From NCBI RefSeq assembly GCF_000165425.1, contig NW_001798966.1:1-64000 (forward strand): a stretch of DNA of 64,000 bases, written 5' to 3'. The position numbers and the translations under genes were made by a program. Position 1 is the stretch's first letter. Each line of letters opens with the position of its first letter. Under the pieces are notes generated by a model. The model searched no databases. It was given only the letters and a program-made list of their open reading frames with translations, and had not been told where the DNA came from. Positions 37,179-49,859 of this stretch are shown one piece after another. This DNA comes from Paramecium tetraurelia. Its lineage: Eukaryota > Ciliophora > Oligohymenophorea > Peniculida > Parameciidae.

Positions 37179-38782
37179 ATTCTATGAATTAACATAACTT
37201 TAATTCTAAGAACTTGTGCTAGAATTCGATTAAAATATAATTGATGTTTGATTTTTGATATTCTTCATAATTTAATAAAGCCCATGTTTGTAGTTTTCTG
37301 AAAATTTTAAATGACCTACTTCTATACATCAGCGTATTTCAACCTACTTCAGCCAACTATCATAATATTATTTTGTATTTTTTTAACACTCACATTTCTA
37401 AGAATCTATTCTTTCAAATAAGAAAAATGTACTATATATGTTGTCTTGTTTTCTATGAAATATCATATTACTTATATTGGATTTTTGGATAGGGGTTGCT
37501 TTTTATTCAGCTAATATGAAATTACAGAATCCTTTAGTTTAATTAAGCCAAATCATGATAAGATACCTAGTTTAGCTCTATCCAAATTCATTCTAACTTA
37601 CGGCAATTAGAAAATAAAAGATTTGTATTAGTTCATAAGTAAATGCACTTTACTTTTTTTTGATTAGTTATTCTTTTAATTGCATTATTTTCAATTTATT
37701 CTAACTCTCCAATAATCTTTATAATTTACACATCTCAGGAACAATATTAATCTCTGAAAACTAAAACATTGTATAAATTTCAAATTACTTAGCACTATGA
37801 ATTAATAGTCAATTGTTCACTTACTAAAATCTATCCTTTTATTGAATTCAAATGTTAAATTAAAAAACTCATTGTTTAATTATTAGATTTGCATAGTCAA
37901 GTAAATTAGTAAATTGTAATTCTAAACAATTGGATTAAATATTTGAGTTTTAGGTATGTTAAGTTTTCCTCAAATAATAAATTTTTCTAAAAATTTAGAA
38001 TTATTCTTATAATACTCTGTACAACAATAGTTAGGAAGATTTAGAGGTTTTTTGTTAGAATATTTAAAATATATTAGTTATACTTAACAGGAAGGTCTTC
38101 TATTTGTGCAAACATTTTAAAATGCTCAATTTATCTTATTCATGATTTGAAATATTAATAAAGTAGAACTGTAGGTGTGAAGGCGAAATTTATGGTCAAC
38201 AACTTGAAATTATTATCAATTTTTTAAATATTAAGCAATTATCAATTTTAATTATCATTATGATTATAAAGTATAAAATAATCATATTATAAGTGTAAAA
38301 TTAATTTATCTTAATTAAATGCATTATATTTTGTTTATATGATTTAAACAAATAAAACATTATAATAGATTCAATTGTAATTCATAGCCAAATTACCTTA
38401 AACTTTTTAAAAGTAATTTTTACTTTCAAATATCTTACCAGTAGCATCGGAATAAAGATAATTGTGTGTGAGTCAATATATATGTTGTGGTATCAATTTT
38501 CGTTTGTTTGTTCACTTATAATCATCCTGTTATTTATATATTGATATGATCTACTTTGAGCATCAGCAAGTAAATATTTGTTGATGACCTCCAAAATCGT
38601 AATACTTTTTGTTTATTCAATAAATTAGAACAGATTACATTTTCTTTCTGAAATTGGCATTAACTACTTGAAAGATAAAGGAAATGATGAATAAAATTTG
38701 TTTCAAATTAACATAAAGAATTTGGTTTAGTGTAAATAAATTTACAATTATTAATTAAGGCAAATGGATATTTATAGAATAT
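37179..38782. other. Intergenic, no gene seen
   Basis: 1.6 kb of A+T-rich DNA between the small ORF and the 3' end of the GPCR-kinase gene. TGA is frequent in all frames. No repeat noticed. Confidence 0.5.
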
Positions 38783-41063
38783 TCAAATGATTACATATGC
38801 AACCTTCTCTATAAATCTTTTAGAATAATCGTCTGGATTTTGGGCAGAAGTGTCTAAAGCAATATTTACATGAATGGCCTTTTTAGTGTGCTTTTCAATG
38901 ATCTTTTAAGCGTTCCATTCTTGGAGATAATCAATAATAGCAATATGATAGTAAATTCCATTTTCAGTTGCATTTATACTATGAATACATTACAAATCAG
39001 ATGAGAAATAATTGGGAATCTTATATATATATATTTATTACGTCTTCTTCTTTAATATGATGGTTATTTTAGCTATAAGTATACCAATCCATTTTAATAA
39101 TCAATAGTGAATAATCCATTAATTTGATTTTACTAAAAAATTGAGCATCATGAACCAAACATACTCTCAATCTCTCTCTATATTATTAAGGTATATGCAA
39201 TTATTATTCTAAATTTTGAAAATCAATATCTTTTAATGTAATTTTCCTTAACTCAGCATCATTATACTTAACATTTTTCTTTAAGACTTATCTTGAGTGT
39301 TCAGATCCTTTTATATCGTATGTTCTGATTCTGTACATTGATGGTATTTACATAGCATTTCTCATTACTACTACATTAATAGACTCTTAGACCTAAATTA
39401 TTGATAAACATATACATTTTATCTGAATAATTTGTAAATGCCATAAATGGGTGAAATAGCTGTTTCATTTTCACTTAAATGAAAAAAGTAAGGAATGAGA
39501 TTTTTTCGTATAACCATTAATTCTTAATCCGATAAAGTTTTGATAATTAATTTATTGTCATGAGTGAAAAAGAAGAAGGCTCCTCCCTTGCCTCCATCTG
39601 GCCCTTTGAATTATTTTATTTAGTCTTAATTGGCAATTAAGTCAAATGATTTGAAATGATTAATCATTTTGGCGTCCTTCTCTCTTATCTTATGAAATAT
39701 TGTTGGTGAATAGACAGTCATAGTTGATGGTAACAATTTTAAGTCTAATGACTTTTCATTATTGGTTCCTTTGCTATCAATTCCGTAGATGATTTCTTCA
39801 AGAAAATCATCAGTGGTCAAATTATAATCAGACTTCAACCTCGTAATATCATTGCTCAATATTGAATCATTGCAATATCTGGAATCTGTTTATCTCCTAA
39901 CAAGATAAATTTAATCAAATTCACAAACAGATGTTTCTGAGGACGTGTCCTTTTTGCAAACAGATCTTATGCCAAAAATTATTGTGTTGACTTAATCAAA
40001 TTTAAGATTTTAATGGATCGTATCATAAAAGTTAGAATCATCATGCACTAATTAATACTTTATATGCTTACATAATTCACTTTAGACATTGTCTCTTCTC
40101 CAAACTTTCCTCCACAATCTTTTAACTTGATCCTTAATTGTTGGTTCATTGTATCTTAAAATGGATAAAACAACTGGGGTACACAATTTAGCTGAATTAC
40201 CTATCGTTATAAATATCAGTAAAATTCCCTTATGAAAATATGAACAGTTGAATCCTGCAAGAGTAAATGATATTGCCTAGGATGTCCAGATTAAGCAAGA
40301 GCCTTTGATATAACGATAATAATATTTTCCAAATGTTTCTCTTATTTCTTTGTATTTCTCATCATCTGGAATGGCTTTATTAAAGTACCATATTGTATAT
40401 AACGAAATAAGAGTATAAAATAAGACCAGCATTATACCAGCCAAAGGAAATCCTGGGTGATACTTAAAACTGCAAGTACCAAATATTGAAAGACCATTAT
40501 TATGAGTAAATTTAGCTATGATTGGGATTGATATCATTGCTGTCCATGCCAAAGAATGCAAAATAATGGGTAATTTTGGTATTACTTTGAATTGATTTTT
40601 AAGGGTTAATCGAATGTAAATGCAAAATACCACATTATAAGATACTTCTCCTGTTCCTGCAAATATACTAAACATTGAATTTGTTTAACAAAATGGACCT
40701 GAACTTAAAGGACTTTCGCCATATACAGTGTAATAGCATGCAGTCACAAACCAATGTATACACAATATTGCATCAGATAAAGATATAAAGAATACTATAT
40801 CTCCTGGCATTTTCCTTGTATTTGGATACTTGAGAAAACTATAAGTGATGAACATTGTGCACATAAATGCTAAAGGCGCTAATTGATGATAACATTCTTC
40901 AAATACAAACTATCAAAAATATGTATTGATCTAATGGTTGCATTTTAATCTTTTCAGACAGTTCATCATCAGTCAAATCCTCATAACAATAAAATACATC
41001 AGCATCACTATAAATTCCTAAAGCTTAGCTTAAAAATAGGAAGTAGATTATCGCTTTTATCAT
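38783..41063 (-). CDS. GPCR fused to phosphatidylinositol phosphate kinase (GPCR-PIPK), 735 aa
   Basis: Three introns (40879-40906, 39393-39415, 39020-39041; 28, 23 and 22 nt) leave exactly 736 codons. The N-terminal half is a seven-helix receptor: a first hydrophobic segment or signal (MIKAIIYFLFLSQALG), an acidic loop, then helices such as LAFMCTMFITYSFL, IVFFISLSDAILCIHWFV, LPIILHSLAWTAMISIPII and LAGIMLVLFYTLISLYTIW. The C-terminal half (about 430-735) is a PIP kinase: Gly-rich loop GKGGAFFFFTHDNKLIIK with the ATP lysine, YDIKGSEHSRQ (DxKGS), MDYSLLI, IAIIDYLQEWN (the IID metal motif) and the final YSKRF. This bigram architecture is known from Dictyostelium RpkA, oomycetes and ciliates. 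It should link an external signal directly to phosphoinositide synthesis at the membrane. All key kinase motifs are present, so activity is likely; ligand and substrate isomer are unknown. Confidence 0.93.
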
Positions 41064-41354
41064 ATATATAATTATAAAAAAAAATTCGAATCGAAATTAG
41101 CTTACCAAATTTGAGGAGTACTTTGCAATTCCAACAAATACATATTTTCGTCATTATTTAACCTATAATTTATTCAAAAAATATGGAACATATATTTTTT
41201 GGTTACATACTTTCTACTTTTGTTTTAATTGATCTTTACTTCATCCTAAATTTATATGTGCTTTCTCGATTAGATTTCAGAAATATATTATATCAGTTAA
41301 TTTAGTTAATATTTTAAAACTCTTTATAAGAATTGATTTTATTAATCAAAAACA

Positions 41355-41555
41355 TCAATCACTTTTTTAAATTGAGGGACATACATATTTATCAGTTTCA
41401 CGTTCAATCAAACCAACATTAATTCCTCTTGACCTTTGTAACATAATAAATACAAATGTAAAAATGATATCTTCAAAAATGTGTAAATTGATCTCTACCT
41501 TTTGTATCTGGGAAACTAGGCTAAAATAAAAGATTAACATATAAAATAATTGCAT
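41355..41555 (-). CDS. Possible small protein, 66 aa
   Basis: Ciliate-code ORF of 67 codons inside the 625-bp spacer between two minus-strand genes. It begins with a hydrophobic, signal-like segment (MQLFYMLIFYFSLVSQ), contains a second hydrophobic stretch, and ends SRGINVGLIERETDKY plus a short tail. About 20% of codons start with G. No family recognised; could equally be chance. Confidence 0.3.
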
Positions 41556-41688
41556 TTAACATAAATATATTCGAAACGGAGGAGAGGATAATTGAAAAAT
41601 ATCAACTCATATAATTGATTATTGAATTAATTCTTTATAAATATGGAGAGAAATGAGAGATGTTGTTTTAAAGATTAACAAAATGCTA

Positions 41689-43245
41689 TCAATAACAAAA
41701 TTTCAATATCTGTAATACCTAATTATGCAAATTGTTCACCGCTATTGAACTTGATTCTTATGATATAGAAAGTATTTTATAGTTCCCCTTTATTGAGTCT
41801 TACTTTACTAGTTAATCTTTATCGTCAATTTAGCAAATTTCTAAGCAGTTATCTTATTCTTACACTATCACGATGTTAGGTATGCTTAAATGACATAGTC
41901 TACCAACAATGTGCAATTTATCTAATTTTTAGATATTAATGAAATTGCCATTTTTGTTTTATTTCCAATTTTTAATTTCCAATCCTCCGCTAATAAATTA
42001 ATTTGATTTCACCCAACTGACGCTATAAATCCTATCACTATGAGCTTTCTTAATTGGATCACATAAAGGCACCCAAATTAATTAATTTGGCTTAGTTACT
42101 TGTTACTTCCATATAAATATGTCCTTATTATGAGTGCATACTACAATATTCATCGTAAATTGATGACAACTCAAATCCTATACAGGCCAAAAGAAATCTT
42201 CTAAGACAGAATGTTCTGACCACGTTTCATTTTCTTGATCTTTGATGTAGATTATTATCTTGGGAGTTGGTTACGCACATATTAAAAATTATTTCTTTTC
42301 AACTGACACCATACATGGACTCCACCCTTCATCTTATTTAGTTCCATTAATGATTTGTTTTAATACAAATGATTTATCTGTTTAATAGATCAAAATATTG
42401 TTTGATGCACTTCTTACAAAAAGTTACTGTTAGTTCATTCCTAAACTAATTACATCATTTCTTATAGTTTGTAATTTTTTCAATGAGCCTTAGGCTTCCA
42501 TCTTATAAATATCTGTTACCTCTTCATTTTTATTTGTTATATACAACACCTTATCGTTGAAAACACAAGTATCATAAAGTTAATCTAGTTAATTAATGAC
42601 CTGTAATTTACACAGTTCCGAGGTTTTGAAAAAATTTTCATTTTTAGCCAAAGTATGTTCTATTACACACTCCTTCGTATATGTTACGAGATACTCACTT
42701 AATGATTAAAGTTGAATCTTTAGGTTTACTTGTAATTATTCTACTTCTTTCGATAACTACTAATTTATAAGTTCTATTGATTTGATTGTTTATTGAATAA
42801 CTTTTGAAAATTATGAAGCTGCGTACATATTATCATTAGAACTCAAAACAACCGTTTAAGCAATATTTTACAACTTCGATAAAGTTAATTAGTCCTCTTC
42901 TTCAACTTAGAACTCATTTTATTTCTCTATTAGGTTAATTAAAATATTATTATTTTAGTTTTCTATTATTTAAAGCAATTCACTCGTTTTCTTTTTAAAT
43001 AATTCTTAAATATTGGAGATTCTTTTCTTTAATTCTTTTTAAGATAAGATTTAAATATTTTATAGAGATCTGATTTCCTCAACTCCTGATTAATTAATTT
43101 CTTTGAATTTCTGTAAAACTCTAGAAATATTTTCTCTACTTTTTGATGGACATTCAATACAAACTGCTCTTTCACCAAGTGGTGTATTAACGTCGATATC
43201 AATTTGTATAATTAGTTTGTTATGTAAGGGGCAGTTAATATTCAT
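41689..43245 (-). CDS. Zinc-motif/coiled-coil protein with C-terminal propeller-like region, 518 aa
   Basis: Uninterrupted 519-codon frame. N-terminus MNINCPLHNK...CIECPSKS gives a CxxH/CxxC pair. A coiled coil spans about residues 40-200 (Gln/Glu/Lys-rich). From about residue 210 the sequence has repeating beta strands with tryptophans: DEGWSPCMVSVEKKQFLICA, DKDIFIWKQQ-like segments, HSDRIYSVSWVKSNQFISGG and EIKNWKQNKNG, which look like a divergent WD40 propeller. It belongs to the same architectural group as the genes at 20108 and 34837. Intact. Its 5' end faces the plus-strand gene at 43812. Confidence 0.85.
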
Positions 43246-43811
43246 TATAAAATTAATATATTTATTTAATTGAATTATTTTTGTAATCGCTAGTTAATCT
43301 TTGAGAATTACTGTGATATTGCAGAAGTTGACATTTTGAGAACAGAGAATTAGGATTAATAATATCAATTGAAAATATAAGAAATTAGAGCCTAAAGAAA
43401 TAATACTATCTAATCCATCATTGTGGTTTTCAAAAGTCATGAATTAAGCTTAAAAAATTTTATTGAAATTAATTCTTTCATTTCAAATAATTCATTATTA
43501 TTAATCATACAATTTTTCACCAATTTTTGTTTAGAGAATTTCTGTCTGAAATTTTGTTTAAATATATCTTCTTCTAATCCTGATTTTCACAAATTTACCT
43601 AAACCAGCTACTTTGTATCCTCAACCTCAAGATGTTTTCATAAAATTCTTGAAATAGTCTTCTAATTTTATGTTTTTCTTTAAGTCTTGCATAATTCATT
43701 TAATCTATCAGTAATCATACAAATAGATCTTTTTATATGTGTTATTTTTCAGCCAGAAAACAAAGGATAAAAAATGATTGATTCTGCTTTCTATTAATAA
43801 ATTAGTAAACT
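43246..43811. promoter_or_regulatory. Divergent intergenic region
   Basis: 566 bases between two diverging starts, A+T-rich, no gene seen. It must contain both promoters; no motif could be assigned. Confidence 0.4.
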
Positions 43812-45725
43812 ATGTTTTAGGAATTTAAAGGAACTATAGTGAAGAAGATTCCAGAGAACAATCGATTATAATCTAAACAATTATCATAATAAAAGGAATA
43901 TTTCAAATCTTTACACTTTGAATCTACTTTGAAATCGCATATGAAGAGATAAATTAGAATAAGACAATCTCTAGAGCCTCATGAGAAAAATAGCTACTAT
44001 AATACATTTTTAGCTAAAATGGATTTATTATCTTAGCTTTATACATCTAAATTATCAATAGAACAAGTTAGATTATTATTTTCCTTAATGGGATAAATAT
44101 TTACAATAATCAAAATAATTATACATAACCAGAACACAGTCATGATAAAGTATTTGATCCAAACTAAAATTTACCTCTGAGCTTAAAAGAACAGTTTTTT
44201 AGGGGCTTTTAACGGCTTTATTTAACGATCTGTATGTGTTGCGAAGGCTAGCTAACAAAAACAATCAATTATAATAAGATTGCTAATCATTATTCCATTA
44301 TTAGATCAAGTGTATTTTACTTTGATAAACAATTTCTTTAAATAGTTTCAATTAGTTTATTTCGGTACATTTCCTTATTATCTTGCGCTACAAAAGTTCT
44401 TATCGTTAAAAGCTTAAAGTTAATTTCATTAAGCATCTTAGATTTAATATTTGAGTTAATTATAATATCTATTAGGTGAAGAGACAACATTAGATTCTTA
44501 ATAACATTAATCCCAATTTTTGAAGAGCAATGATATATATCATCATTATAATATTCATAATTAAATAAATGCATAAATAATTGAATTCGATAAGCTTCAT
44601 TTCGGCTAATAGTGGATTTTCTGATTTGTAATCTTGTTCTATTATTAAAGGTAATAATTATTATATAGCCAAATCTATTGATTAACATCCAGAATTGATT
44701 TCATAACTTTTTGAAACAGAAAAGCTGCAGAAATCGAAGAATATTTTTTAGGATCCTGTAAATCTTAAAATTCTATAACATGATCCAGCAATAGGACCAA
44801 AATATGAAAAAAATAAAATAGTTTCAAGATCTATTGTCGGAAAACCTGAAATATTCAGAAAGAAATAACCTACTCAGAACATTCATTCAAATTAAGAGTT
44901 CCATATGCCTACGCAACAGATAAATATGCAAGAATCAATTAGTCTAGCCAAAAAGGAATCTCCATTACAAAGAAGATTAACACAATTAAAAGTTGTTTAA
45001 AGTCCTGTTAAAATTTCGAAATAAACAAAGTATGAGAAGGTAATTACAGGTTCTGAGTTAATCAGTAAAATTGCTCATCTGGAAAAAAGATTAATTTAAA
45101 ATAAACTCGATGAATAATAGCAATTTGATAACATGCCATTTTTTTAAAAATAAAATTTATATCGAGACCAAAGAGCCTTAGAAGATTTTGATAAATAAGA
45201 AAAAATTCATTCTGAACTGCTTCATTCCTTATCAGCTCGCATATCAAGAAACCCAAGTTGTTCTTTAATGATGGATTTATACAATTTTAGAAGAAAACAA
45301 GAATATTCAAATACAAATGATAAAATGAGGCAGTTATCAGAAAATAAAAATCAGGAAATTATGTACAAATTCTATAATAATTTAGAGAAATCCAAGAATA
45401 AAACTAGATACCCTTTTATATCTGTTCTGATAGGCAATAAATTATTAGAAAACCACACATTTTTGAAAAAGATGCAACTATTTCCAACATTTTAAAGCAC
45501 ATGAATGAGGAGAAAACCTATTAAAGTTTTACAACTAACAAAGTTTTAAAAGAAAAAGAATTAAAATATAAATTATTAGTAAAAGATAAAATTAATATAA
45601 ATATTGATGAATTGATGATAATTGGATAATCTAAATATGAGTAGGAAATCTCCATAAACCTAAACCATAAATATGTAATCAAAGATATAGAAAAATATCA
45701 AGGAAATGAGGAGGAAATATTATGA
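43812..45725 (+). CDS. Hypothetical Gln/Lys-rich protein; 5' half has unresolved frame breaks
   Basis: The start MFQEFKGTIVKKIPENNRLQ at 43812 and the following 95 codons look clearly coding. The frame then changes near 44090 to one reading DKVFDPNQNLPLSLKEQFF. A plausible 34-nt intron (44307-44340) links it to a third frame with LLGEETTLDSQQHQSQ, and near 44610 the frame changes again to SDLQSC..., then runs on through KSIDQHPELISQLFETEKLQ. The 3' part is clean: a 23-nt intron (45373-45395) connects to the last exon and TGA 45723-45725. The two changes, near 44090 and 44610, cannot be explained by any GT..AG pair, so this is a damaged gene, an assembly problem, or a place where inserted sequence remains. 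Lysine-rich, with some coiled coil; no domain recognised. Confidence 0.55.
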
Positions 45726-45773
45726 CATTAGAATATTTATTCTTTTATTAATATTATGAATTAATCATTTTTT

Positions 45774-48700
45774 TCATTCGTTTTATTGATCAAATCTGGT
45801 GCAACTTGTGATTTAATCTGGCTTATTTGCCCAAGGACTATTATTAATAAAAATATTTACATCGAATATATGATTACTTCATAAATTTATTATTCTTATT
45901 ATTCGTTCAAATATCTTAACTTTATATTGTAATTAAATCCAGCTACAAGTTATTCATGAACGCTAATTATGGATTCAAATTCAAATCCTTCCTTTTAAGG
46001 ATTAAATTTTGTGTTCACCTCATTAATTGCTTCTTCAATTACAATTTGGTTAGAATTACTAAATTTATTTTCATTTAGTAATTTCCATGATCCTGATGGT
46101 TATCTCTTTGATCCTCTTAATTAGTTGAATTATTATTTTGGTGTTTCTATTGTCTTTTAGAATTCGGAAGATGAACTTGAAGTACTTTATTAAGCAGGAG
46201 TGTTACCTTCTTAGGTAAATTCTCTACTAATTTAAGTTGCTTAACTATCTATTTTAGTTTAATTTCCAGCTCCTAATTCAACATTTTCAATGTTTGTTTG
46301 ATTAAAAACATTTGTGAAATTAGAATCTATTGATTAGTTTACAATTCCTTCTTAAATCTATTAGTCTAATTATTTTTCACTTTAAATATCATTGATTGTA
46401 ACATTGTAAATATTTTCACTAAAACTTGAGTTAGAAATTTGGTTTCTATTAGCATGAATTGTATTTGCTGAATTTGATTGTTAAGATTAATAAGTACTAA
46501 TATTTCCATCATTATATTTTGTGCTATTATTTGTATTATAGAAAGATTACTAGTTGAAAGTTTAATTTTATGTGGATTGGTTACCATCTTAATATCCACT
46601 CATTTATTCACTTTTGAAGACATTGCTTTGAGTTGAATATTATATTTGTGAATATTCTCCATTCTATTTTGATTAATATGATTCACTTTCGTTGATTGAG
46701 GATGAAACTAAATTTGAACTATTTGTGTTAATATTTCCATTTGAAACATATTAGTTTTAGGTAGATTGTGATTAATAATTAGTTTGATCTCGTAATTTAC
46801 TGCTACTTGATGAATTAATATTTCTATCAATTTCTCCATTTATTTATTAGGTATTACTGGAGGAATTGAAATTTTGAATTGTTGAAGACGAACTACCAGA
46901 TTCTGTGCTTTAATATATTTGCTCTTACTATTAATATCTTTCTGATGAAGTTTTGTTTAATTGTGCTTGTCCTTAGCCATTCTGATAACTAACTTCTCCT
47001 TTTCCCCTATTTAAATTATTTTGAATTGTGTAATTATCATTGTATTAAAGACCATTTTAAGATAAATTTTTCGGTTTAATACTAGTATTTAGCGGATATT
47101 GCCAGATGAAACTTTAAATCAATGTGCCATAAAATACAGCATTATTATATCCTTAAGAATAAGAACTACCCGTGTAAGGCTTGTAAACAACTATGCTGAA
47201 TTGCAAAGTAGCATTTCTAAAAACTGTATTTCCATGTGAGTCATATATTTTATTCAATGTAATTAATTCATTATCATTATAATAGTAATATGTAGAATTA
47301 TTACCTGACTTTGGCTTATATAAATCCGTTTAATTAAATATAACTATCTATTAATATGACTACATAGATTAGTTATAAAACATAACAGTCTAAGTGGAAT
47401 TATTTTATTAGGATTGAACTTCTTGATTTCTCAACTTTAAGCTAATTTTAGATTTTTAAAGTTTTGATCGAGTTGATAATGAAATGCTAGACGAATTTGT
47501 TGTATTTGAGGTATTGCTAGAATTAGTATATGTATAATAATTGGTATTTGTATTGTATTATGGATATGAGTAATTGTATTATGATGGGTAACTTCCATTT
47601 GTAAAGTTAGTGTTATTAGTGGTATTTGAGGTATTACTAGAATTACTATATGTATAATAATTGGTATTTGTATTGTATTATGGATATGAGTAATTGTATT
47701 ATGATGGGTAACTTCCATTTGTAAAGTTCGTGTTATTAGTGGTATTTGAGGTATTACTAGAATTACTATATGTATAATAATTGGTATTTGTATTTTATTA
47801 TGGATATGAGTAATTGTATTATGATGGGTAACTTCCATTTGTAAAGTTCGTGTTATTAGTGGTATTTGAGGTATTACTAGAATTACTATATGTATAATAA
47901 TTGGTATTTGTATTGTATTATGGATATGAGTAATTGTATTATGATGGGTAACTTCCATTTGTAAAGTTCGTGTTATTAGTGGTATTTGAGGTATTACTAG
48001 AATTACTATATGTATAATAATTGGTATTAGTATTTTATTATGGATATGAGTAATTGTATTATGATGGGTAACTTCCATTTGTAAAGTTCGTGTTATTAGT
48101 GGTATTTGAGGTATTACTAGAATTACTATATGTATAATAATTGGCATTAGTATTTTATTATGGATATGAGTAATTGTATTATGATGGGTAACTTCCATTT
48201 GTAAAGGTCGGGTTATTAGTGGTATTTGAGGTATTACTAGAATTACTATATGTATAATAATTGGTATTTGTATTTTATTATGGATATGAGTAATTGTATT
48301 ATGATGGGTAACTTCCATTTGTAAAGTTCGTGTTATTAGTGGTATTTGAGGTATTACTAGAATTACTATATGTATAATAATTGGTATTAGTATTTTATTA
48401 TGGATATGAGTAATTGTATTATGATGGGTAACTTCCATTTGTAAAGTTCGTGTTATTAGTGGTATTTGAGGTATTACTAGAATTACTATATGTATAATAA
48501 TTGGTATTTGTATTGTATTATGGATATGAGTAATTGTATTATGATGGGTAACTTCCATTTGTAAAGTTCGTGTTATTAGTGGTATTTGAGGTATTACTAG
48601 AATTACTATATGTATAATAATTGGTATTTGTATTGTATTATGGATATGAGTAATTGTATTATGATGGGTAACTTCCATTTGTAAAGTTCGTGTTATTAGT

Positions 48701-49859
48701 GGTATTTGAGGTATTACTAGAATTACTATATGTATAATAATTGGTATTAGTATTTTATTATGGATATGAGTAATTGTATTATGATGGGTAACTTCCATTT
48801 GTAAAGTTCGTGTTATTAGTGGTATTTGAGGTATTACTAGAATTACTATATGTATAATAATTGGTATTAGTATTTTATTATGGATATGAGTAATTGTATT
48901 ATGATGGGTAACNNNNNNNNNNNNNNNNNNNNNNNNNNNNNNNNNNNNNNNNNNNNNNNNNNNNNNNNNNNNNNNNNNNNNNNNNNNNNNNNNNNNNNNN
49001 NNNNNNNNNNNNNNNNNNNNNNNNNNNNNNNNNNNNNNNNNNNNNNNNNNNNNNNNNNNNNNNNNNNNNNNNNNNNNNNNNNNNNNNNNNNNNNNNNNNN
49101 NNNNNNNNNNNNNNNNNNNNNNNNNNNNNNNNNNNNNNNNNNNNNNNNNNNNNNNNNNNNNNNNNNNNNNNNNNNNNNNNNNNNNNNNNNNNNNNNNNNN
49201 NNNNNNNNNNNNNNNNNNNNNNNNNNNNNNNNNNNNNNNNNNNNNNNNNNNNNNNNNNNNNNNNNNNNNNNNNNNNNNNNNNNNNNNNNNNNNNNNNNNN
49301 NNNNNNNNNNNNNNNNNNNNNNNNNNNNNNNNNNNNNNNNNNNNNNNNNNNNNNNNNNNNNNNNNNNNNNNNNNNNNNNNNNNNNNNNNNNNNNNNNNNN
49401 NNNNNNNNNNNNNNNNNNNNNNNNNNNNNNNNNNNNNNNNNNNNNNNNNNNNNNNNNNNNNNNNNNNNNNNNNNNNNNNNNNNNNNNNNNNNNNNNNNNN
49501 NNNNNNNNNNNNNNNNNNNNNNNNNNNNNNNNNNNNNNNNNNNNNNNNNNNNNNNNNNNNNNNNNNNNNNNNNNNNNNNNNTCTTCATATGTGTAATTAT
49601 ATTAAGTTTTATTCACCGTTGTAAAGAATATGGATTTAATTGCGGAATCATCTATTTTAAACATAAAAGTACTTATTTTTTCACTACTTGCAATTTCTGC
49701 TTTTGGTAGGCTAGATGTCTATTCAAGGTGAAGAATATGATTTATTTCTTCTCTAACTTAGATGTTATTCTTTGCTTTATTAAGTAATTATTCAACTGAA
49801 TCTTGTCTTGCCGTAACGCTGAGTACTAACAAAATAGCAAACATTGATAAAGTTTTCAT
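45774..49859 (-). CDS. Secreted repeat-rich glycoprotein-like protein with C-terminal cystatin domain
   Basis: Start 49859 opens a signal peptide (MKTLSMFAILLVLSVTARQ). After about 90 residues the frame meets the N gap, then a tandem array of a 40-residue unit (frame read as YSYPQYNTNTNYYTYSNSSN and onward) with about six N-x-S/T sequons per unit. Next comes a Ser/Asn/Gln-rich region with a Tyr-rich piece (TYYYYNDNE) and more sequons. The last about 100 residues fit a cystatin: IVIEEAINEVNTKFNP helix, QLVAG (the QxVxG loop), a NYNIKLRYL strand, and PW in the second hairpin, after a 23-nt intron (45838-45860). Stop TGA 45774-45776. Cystatins inhibit papain-like cysteine proteases; a secreted, heavily glycosylated inhibitor is inferred. 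The frames on the two sides of the gap differ, so the N count is not the true length. Confidence 0.8.
47493..48912. repeat. Tandem array, 120-bp unit, about 11.8 copies visible
   Basis: Units repeat at exactly 120 bp (40 codons), from about 47493 to the gap edge, nearly identical, with variation mainly at one site (GTATTGTATT against GTATTTTATT and a TTAGTATT form) that changes Tyr to Gln in the coding frame. Because 120 is a multiple of 3, non-coding frames also stay open; a 453-codon standard-code frame here is such a shadow. The array continues into the gap. Confidence 0.95.
48913..49581. other. Sequence gap (669 N) inside the tandem array
   Basis: Run of N flanked on the left by the 120-bp repeat, so the missing part is most likely more copies of it. 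Confidence 0.99.

Noticed and set aside
44338-44688. 116-codon standard-code ORF on the minus strand
   Set aside because: It is antisense to the coding-like plus-strand gene and resembles no protein family.
47437-48798. 453-codon standard-code ORF on the minus strand
   Set aside because: It is a shadow frame of the 120-bp array; the true ciliate-code frame is another one, linked to a signal peptide and a cystatin domain.
47493-48912. CRISPR-like array
   Set aside because: The units are near-identical throughout 120 bp with no variable spacers, and the DNA is eukaryotic; it is a coding tandem repeat.
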